Source: CAWKGV01 sp963849305
GTDB lineage: Bacteria; Pseudomonadota; Alphaproteobacteria; Acetobacterales; Acetobacteraceae
DNA: 64,000 bases
Assembly (NCBI GenBank): GCA_963849305.1
Contig: CAWKGV010000004.1
Coordinates: 186,001 to 250,000 of the forward strand
Direction of reading: 5' to 3'
A program made the translations under genes and the position numbers. Shown here one piece after another: positions 24,690 through 31,931 of the stretch. Under the pieces are notes generated by a model that did no database searches, was not told where the DNA came from, and saw nothing but the letters and a program-made list of their open reading frames with translations. Positions within the stretch are counted from its first letter, which is position 1. Every line of letters starts with the position of its first letter.

Positions 24690-26183
24690 TCAATGGCCAT
24701 TACGCAGTATCAGCAGCGTCTCTGCTTCAACGGCGTTCACCGCATGCAGGCCATAGCGCCGGTATGTCTGCAGAGGGATTGCCTCTCCAAGCAACCAGCC
24801 CTCGCTTTGTGCCAGTCCAACCAAATGTGAAGGAGTGTCAATATCTCGCCTAACACCGGATAACACCGTATGGTTATGACCGACGATTAGCGCATAAGGA
24901 GCTCCCTTCCGAAGAAGGCGCGCTACTGCACGGAACCCGTCCCGCATGTCAGCCATATAGCGATATATCAGCATCGGGACGGCTCGACGGCGGAACCCAT
25001 CACGCGACCCAATCGCGTGCGCAAGATCACAACAGAATTCAGCCTGAGCCTTTGGCAGGTGTCGGACATTATCCTCAAGTTGCTGAGTAAGCCGGATCTG
25101 TTCCTGACGCTTCATCTCGCGGCTGCCAATCATCAGCCCGTCAAGCGGTCCAATATCTGCTGGATCGCAAAGATAGAGCCAGACTAGAGAGAGCCGCTGT
25201 GTGTCGATGTAGGGTAGTGCCGTTGCATAAGGAGGGCTTGTAATCGCTGCATCGAAGGGTTCGCCAATGTCGCTGCTCTCAGGTCGACGTATGTCAGAGA
25301 GAATTGCGCGGCACGGAATGTCGGATATTTCGAGAACTGACTGCGTAGCATCCAGGCGTTCAAGGAAGCGTTCACACGCTGTGATGAACGCCTCGAGAAA
25401 GCTGATCTCGGGCAATGGGCTACTGCGCCGCCTGATCCGAAGGTCACTTGGGTCCTGGTCGGAGTAACCCCTCAACAGGTTACTTGCGATAGCTAGGAAA
25501 ATGGCTTTCCGATCATCACAAACGGACTCCACTGCGTTCCTTATTGCCTCAATCGAGGCGAGCTGGCGCTGGCCGAACCAGGAGCGAAGATAATGATCCC
25601 TCGCTGTCCTGGTCTTGACGAGAGGCGGATTGCTTATCCTCCCTACCCGTTGCACAATACGACTGAAATCATCTCGGAGCGTAGTGACTGGTATGCGTAG
25701 GGAAAGAAGCTTAGCGTTGGCAAGAAATATTGCGAGAGGATTGAGATCAATTCCTATGCCAGTTGCACCAAGATGGGCACACTCGACTAACGTGGTGCCG
25801 CTACCGCAGAACGGGTCTAAGATGCGGTTACCATGCCGAAGGCCAAAAATATTCAGAATAGCCTTTGCGACTTGCGGATTGAATTTGCCCTTGTACTCAT
25901 GAAGGCCATGAACTGAGTAGCGCGTAGCTTGACGCGTCCGGCCGCTTCGCGCTGCCTCTTCAAGACGAGCTTGGATGGTGGGAGTGGCTTTTGTATCAAC
26001 ATCGATGCGTGAAAAGTAGGTAAGCCGGCCGGCGAGCTCGGCATCTACAAGGCTATCGAACTGCACGCCCCGGTCCGAAAGATCGCAGCTAGCAAGCCCC
26101 GTTAACGCGACCACCTCTCTTCGAGCAAGATCGCGCTCATACGGATAGTAGCGATAGTCATGCCACCGGAGGAAGGTCCTCAT
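24690..26183 (-). CDS. DNA methyltransferase (amino-MTase, SPPY type), modification subunit 1
   Basis: The 497-residue protein has H-E-Y-K-G-K-F-N-P-Q-V (motif X-like, about 95-105), S-adenosylmethionine motif I L-D-P-F-C-G-S-G-T (122-130), acidic I-D-L-N-P, and catalytic motif IV T-S-P-P-Y (315-319). SPPY fits N4-cytosine or N6-adenine methylation. About 180 residues lie between motifs I and IV and may hold target recognition. The C-terminal M-L-I-Y-R-Y-M and L-L-I-L-R-N close the fold. It starts inside the last codons of the second methyltransferase (4-base overlap), so they are co-translated. It should protect sites of the convergent PLD endonuclease. Confidence 0.82.
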   Translation of the reverse strand: MRTFLRWHDYRYYPYERDLARREVVALTGLASCDLSDRGVQFDSLVDAELAGRLTYFSRIDVDTKATPTIQARLEEAARSGRTRQATRYSVHGLHEYKGKFNPQVAKAILNIFGLRHGNRILDPFCGSGTTLVECAHLGATGIGIDLNPLAIFLANAKLLSLRIPVTTLRDDFSRIVQRVGRISNPPLVKTRTARDHYLRSWFGQRQLASIEAIRNAVESVCDDRKAIFLAIASNLLRGYSDQDPSDLRIRRRSSPLPEISFLEAFITACERFLERLDATQSVLEISDIPCRAILSDIRRPESSDIGEPFDAAITSPPYATALPYIDTQRLSLVWLYLCDPADIGPLDGLMIGSREMKRQEQIRLTQQLEDNVRHLPKAQAEFCCDLAHAIGSRDGFRRRAVPMLIYRYMADMRDGFRAVARLLRKGAPYALIVGHNHTVLSGVRRDIDTPSHLVGLAQSEGWLLGEAIPLQTYRRYGLHAVNAVEAETLLILRNGH

Positions 26184-27314
26184 TTGTTCCGCAGGACCAG
26201 AATCGTTTCCGTTTTGATGTTTGCGTGCGACAAATTGAAGGACTTCCTCGTCGACGGGATAACACGTTCAGCTCGCATCACCTCGTCGAACCCAAAGCTG
26301 GCCCCCACGCGCGCAATGACGGCTGCGTTGTCAACTACTTTTCCATGGATCAGCGAGCGGCCCACTACAAAGCAAGCGTGCCCCCTTCCAACCATGACCT
26401 GATCAAGCAGCCAAATGACCCTGGCCATCTGACGCTCGAAGTCGTCTGCGGTGTGCCTGTTCGGTCCTCCAAAAAAGTGTGCTCTTGCGCCGATCTCACG
26501 AGCCTTTACGGAAAGTGGATCGAAGCCTAACCACCACATGCGGTATTTGTGATATAGCCAATACTCATACGCGTTTGGGTAAGGGGGGGAAGTGACTACC
26601 AACCCAATTCGCGGGTCGATCACCGAAGGATCAAGGGTCAGAACGTCCGCCTCGATAGCAGTGGCTGCTGGCAATAGGCCGACCGGTCGCGTTCGGAGAG
26701 TATCTATGATTCGCCGGGCAGAGCGGACGAAGAAACGGAACACGTCCTCGTAACCGACCGGCTTATCAATCGCTGCGTATCGCGTATCGCTTTCCTGAAT
26801 TCGACACTCGTACGATAATCGATGAGAGCGCCAGGCGAAGGATGTCCGCTGAGTCTCCTGCTCTAGCCTTGATCGCCTCGGCTAGCCTTGCAATGGCGAT
26901 CTGAACCTGCGGCTTGAACCAGTGGTCGAGCCGCGGGATGTTTGGAAGCGATGGCGTGAAATCGCTTTGGGCTGATTCCAGTACCTCGCTTAGAGCGCGA
27001 CCAGCCCCATTGGGCACGGGTGAAGTTTTCACCCGAGACATCATGACTGCAATCGGATTGAGGTCGATGCCGATGGAAGGGACCCCTGCGACCTGAGCTT
27101 CCGACAGCGCGGTTCCGCTTCCGCAAAACGGGTCCAGCAGGGCAAGGCCATCAATCGGCCGATAAGTAGCAATTAGCTTCCGGGGAAGCTCAGGTATAAA
27201 CTTTGCTGGGTACGGATGTATGCTGCTGAGCGGGTCGGGGCGGGCCTCCAAGAAGTTCCAGTCGTCCTCAAAGTTGATCGCCCCGCCCGTGGCAGAGAAT
27301 GCCAGCCCATCCAT
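26180..27314 (-). pseudogene. DNA methyltransferase, modification subunit 2, split by a one-base frameshift
   Basis: The first part (27314 to about 26799) has H-P-Y-P-A-K-F-I-P-E-L (motif X-like) and motif I L-D-P-F-C-G-S-G-T (residues 60-68). The second part (to 26180) has motif IV T-S-P-P-Y-P-N-A-Y-E-Y-W and V-G-R-S-L-I-H-G-K. Dropping one base at about 26798 joins them as R-V-S-N-Q-E-S-D-T-R-Y-A-A-I-D-K, which restores a continuous 377-residue methyltransferase; the span is 3n+1 bases long. As written the gene is broken. Two methyltransferases are expected when the target sequence is asymmetric. The start overlaps the stop of the upstream small gene (TGATG). Confidence 0.8.
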
Positions 27315-27562
27315 CAGTCCCCCCGCCGCCGACTGGCGGTCACTGGTCGATTAGGCCGCGCTGCGGCGCCGGGAGCTTCGCTCAGCGGGAGCGTCCGTTG
27401 GCTCGCATAGCCCTCGCGGTCCAGGTGCTCGCGGATTAAGCGCGCAATAAGTGTAGATTTCTTAAACCTGTTCTCGTGGCAGTATGCCTCGAAGCGCTCC
27501 TCTTCCTCGCCGCTCAGCAGGACCGATAGCTTTGCTAAAGACCCAAACTCCCGATTCGGCAA
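27314..27562 (-). CDS. Small ribbon-helix-helix-like protein, putative controller of the restriction-modification genes
   Basis: From a TTG at 27562 the 82-residue product reads L-A-K-L-S-V-L-L-S (strand), then E-E-E-E-R-F-E-A-Y-C-H-E-N-R-F (helix), K-K-S (turn) and T-L-I-A-R-L-I-R-E-H-L (helix). This is the strand-helix-helix order of Arc/MetJ/CopG-type DNA-binding proteins. The tail is basic (A-S-R-R-R). There is no ATG nearby, and the frame stays open further upstream, so the start is unsure. Its stop overlaps the methyltransferase-2 start (TGATG). By position it could be the repressor that times methyltransferase expression; this is inference. Confidence 0.55.
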   Translation of the reverse strand: MPNREFGSLAKLSVLLSGEEEERFEAYCHENRFKKSTLIARLIREHLDREGYASQRTLPLSEAPGAAARPNRPVTASRRRGD

Positions 27563-27675
27563 CGAGTATCCGGGTGTTGTGCGAAAAAGTCCAGCGTTCT
27601 GCGCACCAGTGCGCACTACGACCGCAGCACCACCGCTCTGGATCGGCGCGCAGCTGCCGGACAACTTCTTCCTGC

Positions 27676-28130
27676 CTTCGACGGCCAGCATCTGTTTCAG
27701 CTCGCCGAGGATGGCATCCAGAAGATCGATCCCCGAACCGGCCGTGTGCTCGCCACGATCCCGGCGCCCGGCGACGGCGGCTTGCTCGGGGCTCGCATGG
27801 GCCGAAGGGACGCTCTGGGTGGGGCAGTATCGGGACCGGAAGATCCATCAAGTCGATCCCCAAACCGGGGCGATTCTTCGCACCATCGAATCCAACCGCT
27901 TCGTCACCGGGGTCACCTGGATCGACGGCGAGCTCTGGCACGGCACCTGGGAAGGTGACGAGAGCGATTTGCGGCGAGTCGATCCTCGAACGGGAGAGGT
28001 CCTGGAAAGGCTCGAGATGCCGCCTGGAGTGGACGTGTCGGGGCTCGAGTCCGATGGCGCCGAGCAGTTCTTCTGCGGAGGCGGAAGCAGCGGGAAGGCG
28101 AGAGCCGTCCGCCGGCCCAGGCGAGGCTCC
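27676..28130 (+). pseudogene. Beta-propeller (SMP-30/Vgb-like) protein remnant, frameshifted
   Basis: One frame gives F-D-G-Q-H-L-F-Q-L-A-E-D-G-I-Q-K-I-D-P-R-T-G-R-V-L. After about 27780 the sequence continues in another frame as G-L-A-W-A-E-G-T-L-W-V-G-Q-Y, then I-H-Q-V-D-P-Q-T-G-A-I-L-R-T-I and L-R-R-V-D-P-R-T-G-E-V-L-E-R-L. The repeated V/I-D-P-x-T-G-x-V/I-L units are propeller blades. A frame break and missing ends make it a relic at the right border of the restriction island. Confidence 0.6.
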
Positions 28131-28332
28131 GCGGCCGGCAGCGGCTCCGAGACCCAAGTCGACCCCGCGAGCAAGTAGTCGAAGCGGCCCTCGAGGGCGG
28201 CAAGCCGCTGGGATTGACCATCGCCTGGATCAACCGGCGCAGATCGCGCTCAATACCGGCGTCCCCGCGGAATTCCCCAGTCCGAGTTGGTTCACCGCCG
28301 CCACGGTGATCGCCCGTTTCGCCGAACCCGAC

Positions 28333-29169
28333 TCAAGTTCCGTGCGCCGGAACCTCGAAACTATGCTCGAACGTCGAGTTCTTGCTGTCGCGCACTACCA
28401 CTTTCATCTCACCCTGGCCCTTCGGCACGAACCCGAAGGTGATCGCTGGATCGGTGGACAGCGAAATGTCGGCGTCCAGATGCAACACCTCGGCGTCGTT
28501 GAACGTCACCTCCAGGGTCCGGATGAATCGCGCCGGCGTGTAGTTGCGAGTGATCTGGTCCATCTGCATCCCGTTGAAGTTGGGGTGCCGGATCAGCAAC
28601 TGCGCCTCGACCGGCTTGCCGGCCTCGAAGCCGCCTAGCAGCCGCAGCTTCATGTGGCCGATATCCCGCAAGGCCGCCGCGTCGTCGGAGCCGGCGGGCG
28701 CCGAGCAGCCGCCGGCCGCCTTCACGAATTTCGCTGTCGCATACAGCGTGCCGTCGGTGGTCTCGGCCACCGCATGGATCAAGGTGTAGTCGTTCACCCG
28801 CACCCGCAGCTTGAGGCTCCGATCATCGGCCTCCGGCCCGAAGACGACATGCGCGGCCAGCGGCGCGGGATTGTTGTCGATCACCAGATAAACCGACTTC
28901 ACCGGCTTCTCGGACGTGACCGTGATGCCGATTGGCACCAGCGCGGCATCGAGCGCGCGGTATGGGGCGTCGAGCGCGATCACGCCGTTGCCGTCGCGCA
29001 GCGCCGCGTGCTCGCCGAAGATCGCGTGCTGCACGTCCTGCCAGCGCGCGGCCCGGACGGCATCCTCGTCCGCGGCCCGCGCGCCCGGTGCCGCCAACAA
29101 CACCGAAGCCCCCAGGCCGACGATCACCGCCAGCTTTCGCAGCATTGGGAAATCCGCGCTCACTCCCAT
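28333..29169 (-). CDS. Quinoprotein dehydrogenase-associated SoxYZ-like carrier protein
   Basis: The 278-residue exported protein has a signal peptide ending near A-R-A (about residue 32). A SoxY-like domain follows, with the carrier Cys in G-G-C-S-A-P, and then a SoxZ-like domain (V-E-A-Q-L-L-I-R-H-P-N-F-N-G-M). Fused SoxYZ proteins of this kind occur beside PQQ alcohol dehydrogenases rather than thiosulfate-oxidation genes. AAGGAG stands 5 bases before the ATG at 29169, which decides the start although it overlaps the upstream gene by 10 bases. Its partner is the metallo-hydrolase just upstream. No PQQ dehydrogenase is in the window. Confidence 0.85.
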   Translation of the reverse strand: MGVSADFPMLRKLAVIVGLGASVLLAAPGARAADEDAVRAARWQDVQHAIFGEHAALRDGNGVIALDAPYRALDAALVPIGITVTSEKPVKSVYLVIDNNPAPLAAHVVFGPEADDRSLKLRVRVNDYTLIHAVAETTDGTLYATAKFVKAAGGCSAPAGSDDAAALRDIGHMKLRLLGGFEAGKPVEAQLLIRHPNFNGMQMDQITRNYTPARFIRTLEVTFNDAEVLHLDADISLSTDPAITFGFVPKGQGEMKVVVRDSKNSTFEHSFEVPAHGT

Positions 29170-30107
29170 TCCAGCTCCTTATATGCCTCGATCACGTTGC
29201 GGCCGTTATAGTCGTCGAACAGCGCCCATTTGTAGCGTTCCGCCGCGGCGACGGTCCGCGCCGCCTGCTCGATCGGCGTGCCGGCCGCGACCGCGTCGCG
29301 GGTCTCGCGCAGCAAGGTCCGCAAATAGCGTTCCTCGTCCGCCGCCGCGTCCGGCCACGCCACGCCGATCGGCCCGTGGCCGGGCACGGCGAGCCTGGCG
29401 CCCAGCGCCTTTAGCCCCGCCAGTTCGCGCAACCATCCGGTCAGGCTGCCGTCGAGCGCGGGCACGCGGTGGACGAACAGCAGGTCGGCTGGCAGCAAGG
29501 TACCGGTCTGGCGGTCGAGGATGCTCAGATCGGCGTCGGTGTGCGCCGGCCCATGCGCGGTGAGCGCCAGCACCCGCCCGCCCAGGTCGATTTCCGCGTG
29601 ATCCCGCACCAGCATGGTGGGCGTCACGACCGGCCCGGCCCTATCAGCGCCGAGAATATTGTCCAAGCCCTTCTGGTAGAATGCGCCACGCGCGGCGAGC
29701 GCATTGGGCAGCCGGGCATGGCCCACGAACACCGGCGCGTCCTGGCGAAAGGCACCGGCCCCGAACACATGGTCCGGATGGACGTGCGACATCACCACAT
29801 AGCAAATCGGCAGGCGAGTAACGGAGCGGATCGCCGCGCGCAGGCGTTCGCCGTCGCGAATATCGCCGCCGGGGTCGATGACGGCCACGCCGTCGCGACC
29901 CACGATAAAGCCGATATTGGCGATCGCGTCGTCGTTGGCCACCGTCGCGTCCTGCTCGACGCCGCGCCGCACATGGATACCGGGCGCGATCTCGACTATC
30001 GCGAATGGCGCATCCCCGGCGGCGCGTGCCAAGGCGGGAACGCAGCAGGCGCACATCCCGCCGAACAGCGCCTGCCTGCGCGACAGCCACGCGGTCTGGA
30101 GTCTCAT
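29160..30107 (-). CDS. Metallo-beta-lactamase-fold hydrolase of the quinoprotein relay system
   Basis: The 315-residue exported protein starts at M-R-L-Q-T-A-W-L-S-R-R-Q-A-L-F-G-G-M, an S-R-R-x-x-(F/L) twin-arginine-like signal, with A-R-A near residue 30. The zinc motif is H-V-H-P-D-H-V-F-G-A, with further ligands in G-P-A-H-T-D-A-D and V-P-G-H-G-P-I-G. Proteins of this type accompany SoxYZ-like carriers next to PQQ-dependent dehydrogenases, where a role in periplasmic electron or sulfur relay is proposed. It overlaps the SoxYZ-like gene by 10 bases, so the two are co-translated. Confidence 0.83.
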   Translation of the reverse strand: MRLQTAWLSRRQALFGGMCACCVPALARAAGDAPFAIVEIAPGIHVRRGVEQDATVANDDAIANIGFIVGRDGVAVIDPGGDIRDGERLRAAIRSVTRLPICYVVMSHVHPDHVFGAGAFRQDAPVFVGHARLPNALAARGAFYQKGLDNILGADRAGPVVTPTMLVRDHAEIDLGGRVLALTAHGPAHTDADLSILDRQTGTLLPADLLFVHRVPALDGSLTGWLRELAGLKALGARLAVPGHGPIGVAWPDAAADEERYLRTLLRETRDAVAAGTPIEQAARTVAAAERYKWALFDDYNGRNVIEAYKELEWE

Positions 30108-30142
30108 GGCTTTTCTCTTCCCACATGACGAGAGCGGTACCA

Positions 30143-30425
30143 ATGGCCCTCGTTCTCCGGCCCTATGGCTGCCTCGGCTCCACCAATGACGAGGCGCAAC
30201 GGCTGGCGCAAGCCGGCGCTCTGCATGGCACCGTGGTTACGGCGCGCGAGCGACCGCCGGGCGAGGCCGGCAGGCGCGCGGTTGGATCAGCCCACCGGCC
30301 AACCTCTATGCCTGGCGGTGGCCGATGCATTGAGGCAGATCGGGGGTGATGTCCCGCTCGATGTCACTCCCATGGCCGCATCGCCTCCCACCAATGACCA
30401 GGCGCAAGGGCTGACAAGCGCGGGG
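30143..30425 (+). pseudogene. Partial, decayed copies of the 5' end of birA
   Basis: From the ATG at 30143 the frame reads M-A-L-V-L-R-P-Y-G-C-L-G-S-T-N-D-E-A-Q-R-L-A-Q-A-G-A, almost the N-terminus of the intact birA at 31179. After A-R-E the frame is lost, and a deletion joins CTCTATGCCT to CTGGCGGTGGCCGATGC. A second, shorter, more diverged copy of the S-T-N-D-x-A-Q-x-L segment lies at 30384-30425. These are tandem partial duplications of birA, now dead. Confidence 0.8.
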
Positions 30426-30504
30426 AGCGTCACGCGGTGCTGACGTTGCAGGCGATCAGGACCGGCCGGAGCGGAGCGAGGGTGTTAGTGACGAGGTTAG
30501 GAGC

Positions 30505-30975
30505 ATGAACAACGTAACCAATTCCATGCGCGACCTCGTCGCCCCCAAGCTCACGATAGTGGAGGACGCCAGCGGCCTCATCGTGGTCGGCGACATGATG
30601 GAGTCGGGCAGGGGGGAGGCGTCTTCCGCGATAGGCGACTCCCACCTGGAGCACGCGGCCGGCTTCGTGCGCGAGGACGCACCCGAAGAGAGGCTGCGAA
30701 AGCTCCAGGACTTCCTCGGCAGGACCGGCACGCCGGCGGAGAACGTCGTCTTGTTCGCCGACCTGCTCTTCATCCCCGCCAGGGATGGCCTACCCAGTCT
30801 GGAGCTGAGCCCGCAACGACGGAAGGAGAAGACTTTCGAGGCGCTCTTTCGCCAAATCAAGCCCGTCGCGCGGCAGACGCCCGTGATGCTGCTCGTCGAG
30901 GACGCGCACTGGCTGGATCCGAGCTCGCGCGAACTTCTCGACCTGACGATCGAGCGCCTGTCGGACCCGACCTAA
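30505..30975 (+). pseudogene. Fragment of a cyclase/LuxR-type AAA ATPase domain
   Basis: The 156-codon frame encodes A-A-G-F-V-R-E-D-A-P-E-E-R-L-R-K-L, then L-S-P-Q-R-R-K-E-K-T-F-E-A-L and V-M-L-L-V-E-D-A-H-W-L-D-P-S-S-R-E-L-L-D. This is the Walker B half of the large ATPase domain that follows class III adenylate cyclase domains. The Walker A half and the cyclase domain are missing, and the frame stops right after the E-R-L-S helix. It lies between the partial birA copies and intact birA, so it was probably brought in by rearrangement. Confidence 0.7.
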
Positions 30976-31178
30976 GACAAGCCAGAGGTCTGCTTGAAAC
31001 CGTGCCGCCGCAGACCGAGGCGTTCGTTTCACCCAAGCCACCCGCGTCGCAGCGAGCCCTGTCCCAGGCCGAGCCGGCGGGCGAGCGCAACCTCCCCGTC
31101 GTTGCCCACGCCGGTGTTCGCGCCGATGTGTGGCTGATCCAGTTCTGGTGGCCGCTGCATGGAAGGGCGTGAGCGGAG

Positions 31179-31931
31179 ATGGTGATCGCCTTCGATCTCC
31201 GATCCTACGACAGTCTCGGTTCCACCAATGACGAGGCGCAACGGCTGGCGCAAGCCGGCGCTGCGCACGGCACCGTGGTCACGGCGCGCGAGCAGACCGC
31301 CGGGCGAGGCAGGCAGGCGCGCGGCTGGATCAGCCCACCGGGCAATCTCTATGCCTCGATCCTGCTGCGGCTTGACCTGCCCCCGGCGCGCCTGCCCGAG
31401 CTGTCCTTCGTCGCCGCTCTGGCGGTGGCCGATGCGGTCGATCGCTTCCTCCCCGGCTCCCGGCGCGCGAGGTTGAAATGGCCGAACGACGTGCTGGTGG
31501 CGGGCGCCAAAATATCAGGCATCCTGATCGAGCGCACCGAGGACGCGGTCATCGTCGGCATCGGCCTGAACGTGCGACACCGGCCCCAAGGCACGCCCTA
31601 TCCCGCGATCTCGCTCGCGGAGGCGATCGGCGAATCGCGGGTGCCAGGGGACGATACGGTTCCATCGATCGATGCAGTCCGCACCGGCGTGCTCGACGCT
31701 TTCGCGTCCCGGCTGGGGTCGTGGGAGCAGGGCGGTTTCAAGTCGATACGCGCGGCCTGGCTCGCGCGCGCCCATCCCTTCGGCACACCCCTCAACGTGC
31801 ATGTCAACAATGCTATCATCGCGGGCGCCTTCGCCGGCCTCGATCCCGGTGGCGCGCTGCTGCTCGACACCCAGGCGGGCCGGCTGCGGCTGCTCGCGGG
31901 CGAGGTGCGATCCGCCGATCAGGCCAGATAG
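31179..31931 (+). CDS. birA: Biotin--[acetyl-CoA-carboxylase] ligase
   Basis: The 250-residue protein has the catalytic domain only (no N-terminal repressor HTH), so it is a class I biotin ligase. L-G-S-T-N-D-E-A, the biotinyl-AMP loop G-R-G-R-Q-A-R-G-W (about 48-56), K-W-P-N-D-V-L and G-I-G-L-N-V are present. It activates biotin with ATP and attaches it to the carrier protein of acetyl-CoA carboxylase and related enzymes. Its 3' end overlaps by 13 bases the 3' end of the convergent M32 peptidase gene. Its own 5' end exists in extra broken copies upstream. Confidence 0.93.
   Translation: MVIAFDLRSYDSLGSTNDEAQRLAQAGAAHGTVVTAREQTAGRGRQARGWISPPGNLYASILLRLDLPPARLPELSFVAALAVADAVDRFLPGSRRARLKWPNDVLVAGAKISGILIERTEDAVIVGIGLNVRHRPQGTPYPAISLAEAIGESRVPGDDTVPSIDAVRTGVLDAFASRLGSWEQGGFKSIRAAWLARAHPFGTPLNVHVNNAIIAGAFAGLDPGGALLLDTQAGRLRLLAGEVRSADQAR

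Noticed and set aside
28181..28332. Fragment reading A-L-N-T-G-V-P-A-E-F-P-S-P-S-W-F-T
   Set aside because: It looks protein-like but is too short and has no start or known family; may be another relic.
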